Positions 52,159 through 60,809 are shown, counted from the first letter of the stretch. The stretch: 64,000 bases of DNA from Parabacteroides massiliensis (GCF_900155425.1 NZ_LT700189.1:1481787-1545786), one strand, 5' to 3'. Numbers and translations: made by a program. Notes: generated by a model from the sequence alone, not told the origin.

Positions 52159-52188
52159 TTTGTTTGATAAATAAATACTATACTTTTG
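52159..52188 (+). promoter_or_regulatory. Promoter of the SDR-uxuA operon
   Basis: TTTG at 52159-52162, 18 bp spacer, TACTTTTG at 52181-52188. The start codon is at 52257. Confidence 0.65.
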
Positions 52189-52197
52189 TGCCCGAAG

Positions 52198-52211
52198 TGT
52201 GCGCGAGCACA
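52198..52211. promoter_or_regulatory. Candidate LacI-type operator
   Basis: TGTGC at 52198-52202 and GCACA at 52207-52211 flank GCGA, giving a 14-bp palindrome with one mismatch and the central CG usual for LacI operators. It sits just downstream of the -7 element, where binding would block transcription. Confidence 0.5.
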
Positions 52212-52256
52212 ATGAGATAGTAACAATGAAATTATCACAATCTAAAAAATAAAATT

Positions 52257-53069
52257 ATGGCTAATTTATTTTGCGTTAAAGACAAAGTTGTCATTATTAC
52301 CGGCGGAGCCGGAATCCTGGGCAGAGGCATTGCCGGCCACCTGGCTGAAGAAGGAGCTAAAATCGTCATTCTCGACCGTGCTGCCGAAGTTGGTGAACAA
52401 ATCGTAGCCGACATCAAAGCTAAAGGCGGAGAAGCAAGCTTCTTCCTGACTGACGTATTAAACCAAGAAATTCTGGAACAAAACAAAAAAGATATCCTGG
52501 CCAAATACGGTCGTATCGACGCGTTGCTGAATGCAGCCGGAGGAAATATGGCAGGTGCGACTATCGGACCGGACAGTACGATATTCGACCTGAACATCGA
52601 TGCATTCCGCAAAGTGGTAGATCTGAACCTGTTCGGAACAGTTCTCCCGACAATGGTATTTGCAGATGTAATGGCCAAGCAGAAAGAAGGCGCTATCGTC
52701 AACTTCTCTTCCGAATCTGCCTTGCGTCCTCTTACTCGCGTTGTCGGTTACGGTGCCGCAAAAGCAGCTATCTCCAACCTGACTAAATACCTGGCAGGCG
52801 AACTGGCAATCAAATTCGGAGAAGGTTTACGTGTAAATGCGATCGCTCCTGGATTCTTCCTGACGGAACAGAACCGCACTTTGATGACAAATCCGGACGG
52901 ATCTTACACTCCGCGTGCCGAATCTGTTATTGCACACACGCCGTTCAGACGTCTGGGCACACCGGATGAATTGTTTGGAACAATTCAGTATCTGATCAGC
53001 GACGCATCCAAATTCGTAACCGGAACAATCGCAATCGTAGATGGTGGTTTTGATGCATTCTCTATTTAA
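52257..53069 (+). CDS. SDR-family oxidoreductase, probably D-mannonate oxidoreductase
   Basis: Short-chain dehydrogenase of 270 residues. NAD site ITGGAGILGRGIAGHLAEEG at residues 14-33, NAAGGN, the catalytic Ser in NFSSESALRPL, and YGAAK (Y-x3-K) as the active site. The C-terminal part (APGFFLTEQNRTLMTNPDG) is longer than in typical sugar SDRs. It is followed 23 bp later by mannonate dehydratase, so the likely reaction is fructuronate to mannonate in glucuronate breakdown. Gluconate-5-dehydrogenase-type SDRs share the fold, so the substrate is inferred from context. Confidence 0.85.
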   Translation: MANLFCVKDKVVIITGGAGILGRGIAGHLAEEGAKIVILDRAAEVGEQIVADIKAKGGEASFFLTDVLNQEILEQNKKDILAKYGRIDALLNAAGGNMAGATIGPDSTIFDLNIDAFRKVVDLNLFGTVLPTMVFADVMAKQKEGAIVNFSSESALRPLTRVVGYGAAKAAISNLTKYLAGELAIKFGEGLRVNAIAPGFFLTEQNRTLMTNPDGSYTPRAESVIAHTPFRRLGTPDELFGTIQYLISDASKFVTGTIAIVDGGFDAFSI

Positions 53070-53092
53070 TTCCACTTTAAAAACAAGACATT

Positions 53093-54265
53093 ATGTATTT
53101 ATGTGAACAAACATGGCGTTGGTACGGCCCGAACGATCCCGTTAGTCTTTCCGATATCCGCCAGGCCGGAGCTACCGGAATTGTAAATGCTTTGCACCAT
53201 ATCCCGAACGGAGAAGTATGGACTATCGAAGAAATCCAAAAACGTAAGGATATGATTGAAGCTGCCGGCTTGCGCTGGAGCGTAGTGGAAAGTGTACCTG
53301 TACACGAACATATAAAAACACAGAGCGGAGATTTTCAGAAATATATCGATAACTATAAAGAAAGCATCCGTAATCTGGCAGCGTGCGACATCCGTGTGAT
53401 CACTTACAACTTTATGCCGGTTCTGGACTGGACCCGTACAAACCTAGCCTATACCATGCCGGACGGCTCCAAAGCATTGCGCTTCGAACGTGCAGCTTTC
53501 ATGGCTTTCGATCTCTACATCCTGAAACGCCCTGCTGCAGAACAGGAATATACAGACGAAGAAAAAGCGATTGCAAAGACTCGCCTTGACGAAATGAGCG
53601 AAGATGACAAAGCGTTGCTGGTACGCAATATGATCGCCGGCCTACCCGGCTCCGAGGAAAGTTTCACATTAGATCAATTCCGTACAGAACTGGATCGTTA
53701 CAAAGACATCGATGCAGAAAGACTCCGCGCAAACTTGATCTATTTCTTGAAAGAAATCACCCCGGTTGCTGACGAAGTTGGTGCACGTATGGTTATCCAT
53801 CCGGACGATCCTCCTTACTCGATCTTAGGTTTACCTCGTATCTTGAGCACAGAAGAAGATTTTCGTAAGCTGATCGAAGCCGTACCAAACAAAAGTAACG
53901 GCTTATGTCTCTGCACCGGTTCATTCGGTGTTCGTGCAGACAACGACCTGGCCGGTATGATGAAGCGTTTCGGTGACCGTATCGACTTCGTCCACATACG
54001 CAGTACTAAACGTGATGAAGCCGGAAACTTCTTCGAAGCAAATCTGCTGGAAGGCGATGTGAATGTTTATGAAGTTATGAAAGCTCTCCTCGAAATCGAG
54101 CAAGAACGCGGTTGCTCAATCGCCATGCGTCCGGATCATGGTCATCAGATGATCGATGATTTGCACAAAAAAACCAATCCCGGTTACTCCTGTATCGGTC
54201 GTTTGCGTAGTTTGGCTGAATTGCGTGGTCTAGAACTGGGTATTGCCCGTTCTTTATTCAAGTAG
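53093..54265 (+). CDS. uxuA: Mannonate dehydratase
   Basis: Converts D-mannonate to 2-keto-3-deoxygluconate with a divalent metal. It is 390 residues, full length. Signatures are [74 protein letters not shown] and [18 protein letters not shown] near the end carries metal ligands. The LacI regulator, SDR and uxuA form a hexuronate degradation unit; kdgK/kdgA functions must be elsewhere. Confidence 0.97.
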   Translation: MYLCEQTWRWYGPNDPVSLSDIRQAGATGIVNALHHIPNGEVWTIEEIQKRKDMIEAAGLRWSVVESVPVHEHIKTQSGDFQKYIDNYKESIRNLAACDIRVITYNFMPVLDWTRTNLAYTMPDGSKALRFERAAFMAFDLYILKRPAAEQEYTDEEKAIAKTRLDEMSEDDKALLVRNMIAGLPGSEESFTLDQFRTELDRYKDIDAERLRANLIYFLKEITPVADEVGARMVIHPDDPPYSILGLPRILSTEEDFRKLIEAVPNKSNGLCLCTGSFGVRADNDLAGMMKRFGDRIDFVHIRSTKRDEAGNFFEANLLEGDVNVYEVMKALLEIEQERGCSIAMRPDHGHQMIDDLHKKTNPGYSCIGRLRSLAELRGLELGIARSLFK

Positions 54266-54292
54266 ACAAGTAATCCAAATAGTTTGACAATT

Positions 54293-54329
54293 AAAAGGCG
54301 TTCGATTCATTTTCGGGCGCCTTTTTTAT
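54293..54329 (+). terminator. Terminator after uxuA
   Basis: AAAAGGCG pairs with CGCCTTTT, with an imperfect TTCGA/TTCG interior, followed by a T-run. Confidence 0.8.
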
Positions 54330-54360
54330 TTTACGTCTCTCCTATTTCACTTTTTTTCCC

Positions 54361-54368
54361 TACTTTTG
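54361..54368 (+). promoter_or_regulatory. -7 element before the M23 peptidase
   Basis: TACTTTTG matches TAnnTTTG, 23 bp before the ATG at 54392. Confidence 0.5.
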
Positions 54369-54391
54369 TAGTGCTATAATAATTTCATAAA

Positions 54392-55213
54392 ATGTCTAAA
54401 ACGCACTACTGCATACTGTCAATCATTCTATTAATCGTGTTAAGCGCATGCCATTCTTTGTGGACAGCCCAAACACAACCAGCCTCACAACAGGATTCAA
54501 TTCTGATCCTGCCGACACTGGACATCCCTCTTCCCAACACAGATTTCGCTTTTCTGTTTCCGGAAGAACCCAAACTGAACAAACAAACATCTCCCCGTAA
54601 ACAGATAACGGAAAATTTCTCCAGCAGAGAAAAAAATGATATCGCTGTAACGGATCCACTCCTGATGGCCGAAGAAAACACGATGCTTATCGATTTAGGT
54701 CTGATACAAAAAGAAGACTATGCCTTTCCTTTACCCGGCGCTAAAGTAATCTCCTTATATGCCGGACGCAGAAAACATCATTCGGGTGTGGACTTGAAAA
54801 CCCACGCCCATGACACAATCATATCAGCATTCGATGGAATCGTCCGTTTAGCTAAACCTTATTATGCATACGGAAATGTGATTGTCGTACGCCACTACAA
54901 CGGATTGGAAACAGTCTACAGCCATAATTCGAAGAATCTGGTTAAACCGGGAGATTATGTAAAAGCCGGACAACCGATCGCACTGACCGGACGAACAGGA
55001 AGAGCAACGACCGAACACCTTCATTTCGAAGTACGGGTAAACGGACAACACTTCAATCCGAATCTGGTATTCGACCTGCAAGAACGAAAACTTAATAACC
55101 AATGCCTGATAATCACTAAAAAAGGAAACAAAATCGCTGTAAAACCCGTCGAACTAATGCCTCATCAGCATGAAGGCGACTACAGCTATTCACCTGCCAC
55201 CAACAAAAACTAA
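54392..55213 (+). CDS. M23-family metallopeptidase (LytM type), lipoprotein
   Basis: Protein of 273 residues with signal peptide and lipobox SAC at about residue 20. The N-terminal linker is Pro/Gln-rich. The LytM domain spans residues about 105-225 with the zinc sites HHSGVDLKTH (H-x3-D) and HLHFEVRVNGQHFNP (HxH). YSHNSKNLVKPGDYVKAGQPIALTGRTGRATTEHLHFEV is a typical catalytic core. It would cleave peptidoglycan cross-links or act as a regulator of amidases. Both metal-binding groups are intact. Confidence 0.93.
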   Translation: MSKTHYCILSIILLIVLSACHSLWTAQTQPASQQDSILILPTLDIPLPNTDFAFLFPEEPKLNKQTSPRKQITENFSSREKNDIAVTDPLLMAEENTMLIDLGLIQKEDYAFPLPGAKVISLYAGRRKHHSGVDLKTHAHDTIISAFDGIVRLAKPYYAYGNVIVVRHYNGLETVYSHNSKNLVKPGDYVKAGQPIALTGRTGRATTEHLHFEVRVNGQHFNPNLVFDLQERKLNNQCLIITKKGNKIAVKPVELMPHQHEGDYSYSPATNKN

Positions 55214-55256
55214 GGACAGACGGAAAGTGAAAAGAAAGCTTTGTAAAATCCTCTTT

Positions 55257-55856
55257 TCAATGTCCTTGCAGAGCTTCTATCAGAAGATTGATATTAACGG
55301 TAAACAAGCGGACCGATATCGCCAATAAAATAATACCGAAAAACTTTCGGATAATATAGATACCGCCTTTTCCGAAAAAACGTTCGATACGGGCAGTCAT
55401 ACGAACGACAAAATAGACCCATATCATATTCAATATTAAAGCAATCACGATATTGACACTGGCATACTCCGCCCTCAAAGACAATAATGTGGTAAACGAA
55501 CCGGCGCCGGCCAGTAGTGGAAAGACCAGCGGAACCAGCGTCGCTTCTTTTATCGGTCCTTGATTTTTAAAAATTTCTATATCGAGAATCATTTCCAGTG
55601 ACAACAGAAAAATGACAAACGAACCTGCCACCGCAAACGATTCGATATCTACATGAAAAAGCCGTAGCAGAACATCGCCTGCATAAAAGAACCCGATCAT
55701 CAGCAAGAAAGAGATAACCGTCGCCTTCATAGCGTTCACATCCTTCCCTTTTTCTTTCAAATTGATAATAACTGGAATGGAGCCAATAATATCAATCACT
55801 GCAAACAGCACAATAAACGCGCTAATAGTTTGCTGAAAATCAAAACCTTCAAACAT
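55257..55856 (-). CDS. MarC-family integral membrane protein
   Basis: Protein of 199 residues from ATG at 55856 (MFEGFDFQQ). The reading frame extends upstream to 55913, but a minus-strand TACTTTTG promoter element at 55877-55884 lies between, so the shorter start is favoured. Six membrane helices are visible (FIVLFAVIDIIGSIPVIINL, VISFLLMIGFFYAGDVLL, FVIFLLSLEMILDIEI, LVFPLLAGAGSFTTLL and two more). MarC proteins were once linked to drug resistance; the actual function is unsettled. It converges on the M23 gene. Confidence 0.92.
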   Translation of the reverse strand: MFEGFDFQQTISAFIVLFAVIDIIGSIPVIINLKEKGKDVNAMKATVISFLLMIGFFYAGDVLLRLFHVDIESFAVAGSFVIFLLSLEMILDIEIFKNQGPIKEATLVPLVFPLLAGAGSFTTLLSLRAEYASVNIVIALILNMIWVYFVVRMTARIERFFGKGGIYIIRKFFGIILLAISVRLFTVNINLLIEALQGH

Positions 55857-55876
55857 AGAACTTATTTTTAACCGCC

Positions 55877-55884
55877 CAAAAGTA
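55877..55884 (-). promoter_or_regulatory. -7 element of marC
   Basis: Minus-strand TACTTTTG, 21 bp before the chosen ATG; it helps to decide the start. Confidence 0.5.
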
Positions 55885-56030
55885 CAAAATATTTCCAAAC
55901 TACCATCTGACAAATAGTAACAATCGCCTCGATGGATAACGTTTTTTTATACTAATTCGGAATCCCTTCACGAAAAAAATAGCGATCTTTGCATACACTT
56001 ATATTGTTCCAAGCAAGAAAGTGACACTAA

Positions 56031-56738
56031 ATGTTGTCGGGAGATATGGATATAAAAACAATTTTAAAAAAATATTTGGTCTTTGTCATTGGATTATATT
56101 TTTTAGCTGCAGGAATCGTCTTGATTATACATTCCGCTTTAGGAACCACTCCTATTTCAAGCGTGAATTATGTGTTAAGCCTCAACAGTCCTCTTTCTTT
56201 AGGAACCTGTACTTTTATTCTTAACGTATTGCTGATATTGGGACAGTTTTGGTTGATCCGGGGAACGAAAAGCCGTCAGGATCAGATATCTATTTTACTA
56301 CAAATACCTTTCTCGTTCATATTTTCCGCATTCATCGACTTCAATATGGCGCTCACTGAAGATCTGCACCCTTCCAATTATATCATGTCGATTGTGCTGT
56401 TGTTGTTCGGCTGCTTCATCCAGTCTATCGGGGTAGTATTAGAGATCAAGCCCCAGGTTGCGATGATGAGTGCAGAAGGATTCGTCAACTATGCCGCCCG
56501 CCGTTACAACAAAGAGTTCGGCAAATTCAAGGTCGTTTTCGATTTCACCTTAGTAACAGTCGCTATTGTCTTATCACTGATCTTCACGCAACGGATCGAA
56601 GGAGTCAGAGAAGGCTCTCTGATAGCAGCCTGTATCACAGGCTACATCGTGAGCTTCTTGAATAATAAAATCATGACCCGAAAAATGTTTTCCCGGGTTT
56701 CCAATATCATCAAGATTCGTTCTCAACACGAATATTAA
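56031..56738 (+). CDS. YczE/YitT-type membrane protein (DUF6198-like)
   Basis: Protein of 235 residues, or 230 if the ATG at 56046 (MDIKTILKK) is used. Five or six membrane helices are seen (YLVFVIGLYFLAAGIVLIIHSALGTTPISSV, TFILNVLLILGQFWLI, SIVLLLFGCFIQSIGVVLE, FTLVTVAIVLSLIF). The motif SALGTTPISS is typical of the YczE/YyaS branch. Function unknown, possibly membrane transport. Its last 29 bases overlap the 3' end of the convergent cold-shock gene. Confidence 0.85.
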   Translation: MLSGDMDIKTILKKYLVFVIGLYFLAAGIVLIIHSALGTTPISSVNYVLSLNSPLSLGTCTFILNVLLILGQFWLIRGTKSRQDQISILLQIPFSFIFSAFIDFNMALTEDLHPSNYIMSIVLLLFGCFIQSIGVVLEIKPQVAMMSAEGFVNYAARRYNKEFGKFKVVFDFTLVTVAIVLSLIFTQRIEGVREGSLIAACITGYIVSFLNNKIMTRKMFSRVSNIIKIRSQHEY

Positions 56739-57168
56739 TTGCATTCATGCCTCTCAGACCTCGTTCAAGCTCAAAGGTAACGATGTCACTTTCCGAAATA
56801 TCGGTCAGCGTATTGTTGCTGACATGAAAAAAATACTTTTCAGTATTATCAAGGTCTTTGATAAAACCATAACCTTTCGATCTATTAAAATAATCAACCC
56901 GCCCTTTCAATACGGTAGGTATTTCTATACCCTCTTTTTTAGGGGTTGAGATGAGAATTTCTTCCTGCTTAATTTCTTCCCGATTAGGATTCAATTCGGG
57001 AGGAGTTGATGTTATTACCCCATTTTCATCTACATAAGCTATCATATCATCAAAACCATTTGCTTTGCCAAGAAGCTTTCTGTCTTCCTTCTTTTTTTGT
57101 TTTTCTGCTCGTCGAGCTTGTTTCTTTTTTTCGTTTTCTCGTTTATTGTATGTTATGGATTTTGCCAT
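56710..57168 (-). CDS. Cold-shock-domain protein with a long basic N-terminal extension
   Basis: Protein of 152 residues. The first 45 are highly charged (NKRENEKKKQARRAEKQKKKEDRK). The cold-shock domain is at about residues 88-150, with RNP1 KGYGFI and RNP2 YFFHVS. CSD proteins bind single-stranded RNA and DNA. The basic extension is common in the Bacteroidetes form and could add RNA affinity. The 3' end overlaps the convergent YczE-like gene by 29 bases. Confidence 0.9.
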   Translation of the reverse strand: MAKSITYNKRENEKKKQARRAEKQKKKEDRKLLGKANGFDDMIAYVDENGVITSTPPELNPNREEIKQEEILISTPKKEGIEIPTVLKGRVDYFNRSKGYGFIKDLDNTEKYFFHVSNNTLTDISESDIVTFELERGLRGMNAINIRVENES

Positions 57169-57318
57169 CTATCTATATTTATTTATATTAATAATCAATC
57201 TATCATGTATGCAGAGTGGAATACCAGGATATTTCCGAAATATGGAAACGTCGGATAAAAAAATTCTTACTATTACACTGAAGAGCAGAAGCTAACTAAA
57301 GCTATAGGAGAGCGATGA

Positions 57319-57359
57319 AGGTGTGCCAAAACCGGAAATGGAACGCAGGTGGCACACCT
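57319..57359 (-). terminator. 10-bp hairpin after the RRM gene
   Basis: AGGTGTGCCA (57319-57328) pairs with TGGCACACCT (57350-57359) across a 21-base loop, just past the stop of the RRM gene on the minus strand. No T-run follows, so it may be a terminator or an RNA stability or regulatory element. Confidence 0.5.
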
Positions 57360-57374
57360 CCATATATCAGGAGA

Positions 57375-57680
57375 TTAATAACGTCTGGAATTATTATACC
57401 CGCCTCTTCCGTGGTATCCGCCGTTTGAAGGTTTTTCGGTACGAGGACGAGCAACGCTTACCGAGATTACTTTTTTTTCAAATTCAGCTCCATTAAGAGC
57501 ATCGATCGCTTTTTGGCCATCTTCTTCGTTTATCATTTCGACAAAACCAAATCCTCTGGATCTTCCTGTTTCTCTGTCCATGATAACTTTTGCAGACGTA
57601 ATTTCTCCATACTCTGCAAATAGATCATTTAAATCAGCATCATTAATGCTATAATTTAAGCCTGTAATGTAAATGTTCAT
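57375..57680 (-). CDS. RRM-domain RNA-binding protein
   Basis: Protein of 101 residues: one RNA-recognition motif at residues 1-80, with RNP2 IYITGL and RNP1 RGFGFVEM, then a Gly/Arg/Tyr-rich tail (GGYHGRGGYNNSRRY). Such small eukaryote-like RRM proteins occur in several copies in Bacteroidales and act as global post-transcriptional regulators in related species. A hairpin lies immediately past the stop. Confidence 0.93.
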   Translation of the reverse strand: MNIYITGLNYSINDADLNDLFAEYGEITSAKVIMDRETGRSRGFGFVEMINEEDGQKAIDALNGAEFEKKVISVSVARPRTEKPSNGGYHGRGGYNNSRRY

Positions 57681-57937
57681 TTAAAATTTCGTTTTTAATA
57701 AATACTAATAGGGAATGAGGAGGAAAATTAATGGAGAGGCCTACTTAATAATAAAGAAGAACTATACGCTAATAATACGTAACTCAAACTCTGACTCAAA
57801 GATAACACTATTAATCGGACTAACAACTATATCACTTAATAAATTGTCTTTTTTTTCTTATCAAGACAGGAAAAATAGGATCGTGATCCGGGACCAGATG
57901 TCGCTTCATAAAGGCTATTACCGCCTCAAAAAATTGG

Positions 57938-58530
57938 CTAAACAGGTCCATCCGTAAGAATCTTCTCCTTGCAAAGACAGCCTTCCAAGTGATCATTTAC
58001 AAACCCTGTCGCCTGCATGTGAGCATAGCAGATAGTAGAGCCAAAGAACTTAAATCCTCGTTTCTTCATATCCTTGCTCATCGCATCCGACTCCGGAGTC
58101 GTTACAGGAATTTCTTTTAACGATTTAAAATTATTTACAATCGGCTTCTGTCCGGGAAAAAACGATAACATATAATGATAGAAACTACCAAATTCCTTCT
58201 GAATCGCAATGAAGCATCTGGCATTTGTGATCGTGGATGCAATCTTCATCCGATTCCTAACGATCCCATCAAAAAGCATCAGCCGGTCGATATCGTCCGA
58301 GGTCATTGCGGCCACTTTCTCTACATCGAAATTTAAAATGCCTTTCTATATCCTTCTCGTTTACGAAGAATCGTAATCCAGGCCAATCCTGCCTGCGCAC
58401 TTTCCAGTACAAGAAATTCGAATAGGGTTTTGTCTTCGGTAACCAATCTCCCCCATTCCTCATCGTGATATTTCACATACAAGCCGTCAGTTCCGGCCCA
58501 ACCACAACGCTTATTTACAATATCTTCCAT
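57938..58530 (-). pseudogene. tag: DNA-3-methyladenine glycosylase I, broken by a one-base frameshift
   Basis: Repair enzyme that removes 3-methyladenine. The first part (58333-58530) reads RCGWAGTDGLYVKYHDEEWGRLV...WITILRKREGYRKAF and then stops at TAA 58335-58333. The second part, in another frame (57938 to about 58332), continues as NFDVEKVAAMTSDDIDRLM...KKRGFKFFGSTICYAHMQATG. The natural join KAFKNFDVEKV needs one extra base in the A/T run at 58332-58338. All usual Tag segments are present in the two halves. This may be a true inactivating mutation, a phase-variable homopolymer change or a sequencing error. The upstream ATG at 58578 is not used; 58530 (MEDIVNKRCGW) fits the family. Confidence 0.85.
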
Positions 58531-59081
58531 TTTCCTTGATTTATATTTCCACACAAAGGTATTTATTAATAACGACAATATAATAAAACATCAGTCAATG
58601 AAAAAATCGTAAGCGTCTCCGAAACAACTACTCCTAAATCGCCTAATTGAAGAGGAAATACTGGATGGGTATCCATTGAGTGTATGTTTGCGATCACAAA
58701 CGACAAAAGCCTGAGTGATTGTTAATTTTTTATCTAATAAATGCCACTGTTCCCTAAGAACTACAGAAGAAAAAATAATCGCATGTGGTTTTCTCTAAAC
58801 ATTCCTTTATCAGAAGATGGGGTATCTGTTGAATGGCCTTTCACATCACACCTGCATTTTGGCATGATTCTTTCGTATTATCAATGACTTTTATAAATTA
58901 CGTTATTGGGATATGGTCCATACCCGATACGGGATATAGCCAGGCCGACCGGCTGATAAGAGACTGTCCCAATGATAGGACTCCATACGGTCTGAATAGA
59001 GTCCTGTCATTGGGACAGTCTTGTTTTTTGGAAAAATCCTGATGGATAATCAGGTTTTGCAGCCTGTTTACCGAGGTTTCA
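58531..59081. other. 550-bp gap with no supported gene
   Basis: The first 400 bases are AT-rich and without a convincing reading frame. A plus-strand frame of 69 codons (58833-59042) runs into a terminator hairpin and is not credible. The only clear structure is the hairpin at 58961-59021 described separately. A decayed gene or untranslated RNA cannot be excluded. Confidence 0.4.
58961..59029 (+). terminator. 23-bp hairpin terminator downstream of the nitrilase
   Basis: AGACTGTCCCAATGATAGGACTC (58961-58983) and its partner ending at 59021 form a 23-bp stem with one G-U pair and a 15-base loop. A T-rich run (59021-59029) follows on the plus strand only, although the only gene ending nearby is on the minus strand. 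It can therefore end a plus-strand RNA whose origin is unclear, and can also pair in minus-strand RNA. Confidence 0.7.
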
Positions 59082-59873
59082 TTACGGCTTGACTTTGATA
59101 TCAAACAGATCTGCGTCCTTCCATGCGGGGAATTTTGTTCTCAGATCTTCCAGGTCGGCGCGGGTAAGCGTACACGTGCGGGTGACCTCTTCGCGCTTGC
59201 CGGCATCTGCCAGCTTTTTGCCTTTAGGAGAGAAGATCATGGAGTCGCCCCGATAGACGAAACCTTTGCCGTCGATCCCCACACGATTCACCCCGCAGAC
59301 ATACGCCATGTTCTCCAATGCACGCGCCTGGAGCAGCGTCTTCCAAACTTTCTTACGCGCTTCGGGCCAGTTGGCGACATAGATCAGCAGATCGTATTCG
59401 TTGTCCACGTTACGGCTCCAAACCGGGAAACGAAGATCATAGCAGACTTGCAAACAGATATTCCAGTCCTTATACCGTACGATCGTCCGTTTATCTCCGG
59501 CGGTGAAATGCCGGTCTTCGCCCGCCATCCGGAATAAATGCCGTTTGTCATACAAATAAGTCTCACCTTCAGGCGTGATGAAAAAAGCGCGGTTAAAATA
59601 TTTCCCGTCTTCTTTAGCGATGAAACTGCCTGCCACAGCAAGCTTATATTTCTTCGCCCATCCTTTTATGGTAGGGATAGTGGGGCCGTCCATCGTGTCG
59701 GCCAGTTTTTCCACTTCCATAGAGAAACCCGTCGTAAACGTTTCCGGCAAAATGGCTATGTCCGTCTTGCCGCTGACCCGCCGGAGCAGTTCTCCATAAT
59801 AACCCAGGTTTTCATCTCTGTCCTCCCAAATAATATGGGACTGGACCATACTGATACGCAAATTGTCTGCCAT
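59082..59873 (-). CDS. Nitrilase-superfamily omega-amidase (YafV-like)
   Basis: Protein of 263 residues from ATG at 59873 (MADNLRISMVQSH); the upstream extension begins with TTG and overlaps the acyltransferase. The Glu-Lys-Cys triad is visible: Glu in LPETFTTGFSME, Lys in YDKRHLFRMAGED and Cys in LQVCYDLRFPVW. The family hydrolyses omega-amides of 2-oxoglutaramate or 2-oxosuccinamate. It starts 4 bp after the stop of the acyltransferase gene. Confidence 0.93.
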   Translation of the reverse strand: MADNLRISMVQSHIIWEDRDENLGYYGELLRRVSGKTDIAILPETFTTGFSMEVEKLADTMDGPTIPTIKGWAKKYKLAVAGSFIAKEDGKYFNRAFFITPEGETYLYDKRHLFRMAGEDRHFTAGDKRTIVRYKDWNICLQVCYDLRFPVWSRNVDNEYDLLIYVANWPEARKKVWKTLLQARALENMAYVCGVNRVGIDGKGFVYRGDSMIFSPKGKKLADAGKREEVTRTCTLTRADLEDLRTKFPAWKDADLFDIKVKP

Positions 59874-59877
59874 AATA

Positions 59878-60423
59878 TTAAATTTGAACAAAGTTTTCCG
59901 GATGACAAGCTGTCACACCTCTGTAATGCTCACGGATCTCACGGATATCTTTATCCGCATTGCCCGTAGGATAGAATACTCCTTTAAAACCAGCTTCTTT
60001 CTTTTTGTAGTCGAAATAGGCCATCAGGATAGGCACGTTAGCTTTTTGTGCGATATAGTAAAACCCCTTTTTCCAGTCTTCCACCCGTTTGCGTGTACCT
60101 TCGGGAGTCACGGCCAACTGAAATTCTTCCCGCCGGTTGAACTGATCCACCATCTGGTCTGTCACCGAGGTCCGTTTATGGCGATCCACAGGCACGCCGC
60201 CCAACCAATCAAACAACAAGTTCAACGGGAAAAAGAACCATTCCTTTTTTATCAAGAAACCAGCGTTACGGCCGATTGAGGTATAAAACAGTTTTCCTAC
60301 GATAAAATCCCAGTTACTGGTATGCGGCGCTACGCATATCACACATTTAGGCACATCTTCGACCACCGGTCCCAGTTTCCAACCGGCCAGGCGAAGAAGT
60401 GCCTTACTTATAGTTTTCTTCAT
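59878..60423 (-). CDS. 1-acyl-glycerol-3-phosphate acyltransferase-family protein
   Basis: Acyltransferase of 181 residues. The catalytic block is APHTSNWDF (H-x4-D form) near residue 32, and the phosphate-binding motif is VTPEGTRKRVEDWKKGFYYIA. It is shorter than PlsC of E. coli and closer to a small Bacteroidetes branch. It could add the second acyl chain to phospholipid precursors or to another lipid. It is translated just before the nitrilase gene. Confidence 0.9.
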   Translation of the reverse strand: MKKTISKALLRLAGWKLGPVVEDVPKCVICVAPHTSNWDFIVGKLFYTSIGRNAGFLIKKEWFFFPLNLLFDWLGGVPVDRHKRTSVTDQMVDQFNRREEFQLAVTPEGTRKRVEDWKKGFYYIAQKANVPILMAYFDYKKKEAGFKGVFYPTGNADKDIREIREHYRGVTACHPENFVQI

Positions 60424-60433
60424 TCTTTACTTT

Positions 60434-60718
60434 CTATTTGCTCAACTCTCCGATTTCAGTTGCGATTGCGTTTACTTCCGTTTGCAGGTCCGCACGTAAT
60501 TTGCGGTAATATTCTTTCACCCGTTTTTTGTTTTCTTTTCCGTCCGGACAGTTGGCACGGCGAATAAATTCGTCCTGCATATCGAGTATTCTCGCCATCA
60601 CCACATCGGCTTTCTCCGAATCGACACCAGGGAGATACAGCTTGCAAAACAATGTTTCTGAAAACAAATCGCCAGCCACGTAGCTGATGTCTTTCTTTAA
60701 AATTCTTCTTTTTGCCAT
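60434..60718 (-). CDS. Conserved hypothetical protein, 94 residues
   Basis: Small helical protein (MAKRRILKKDISYVAGDLFSETLF...). Charged residues alternate with Leu/Val, and the segment VMARILDMQDEFIRRANCPDGKENKKRVKEYYRKLRADL suggests two or three helices. No family motif is recognised. It begins the minus-strand acyltransferase-nitrilase run, with a 10-bp gap, and is divergent from glycogen synthase. Function unknown. Confidence 0.75.
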   Translation of the reverse strand: MAKRRILKKDISYVAGDLFSETLFCKLYLPGVDSEKADVVMARILDMQDEFIRRANCPDGKENKKRVKEYYRKLRADLQTEVNAIATEIGELSK

Positions 60719-60779
60719 AATCGTTTACATTAAAATATCTACAAATCTACATAATTCATTCATTAAACAAGCTCTATAG

Positions 60780-60809
60780 TTGAAAAAAAGATAAAAATTC
60801 ATATCTTTG
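60780..60809 (+). promoter_or_regulatory. Promoter of glycogen synthase
   Basis: TTG at 60780-60782, 19 bp spacer, TATCTTTG at 60802-60809; the start codon is 36 bp downstream. A good fit to the Bacteroidota consensus. Confidence 0.7.

Noticed and set aside
57715-57957. Plus-strand frame of 80 codons between the RRM gene and tag
   Set aside because: Low-complexity AT-rich frame that overlaps the end of the frameshifted tag gene; no recognisable family or promoter.
57938-58335. Programmed frameshifting in tag
   Set aside because: The site GCA TTT TAA lacks a good slippery heptamer, and other Tag proteins are encoded in one frame; a mutation or sequencing error is simpler.
58833-59042. Plus-strand frame of 69 codons before the nitrilase
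   Set aside because: It runs through the 23-bp terminator hairpin, which is not expected inside a real gene.
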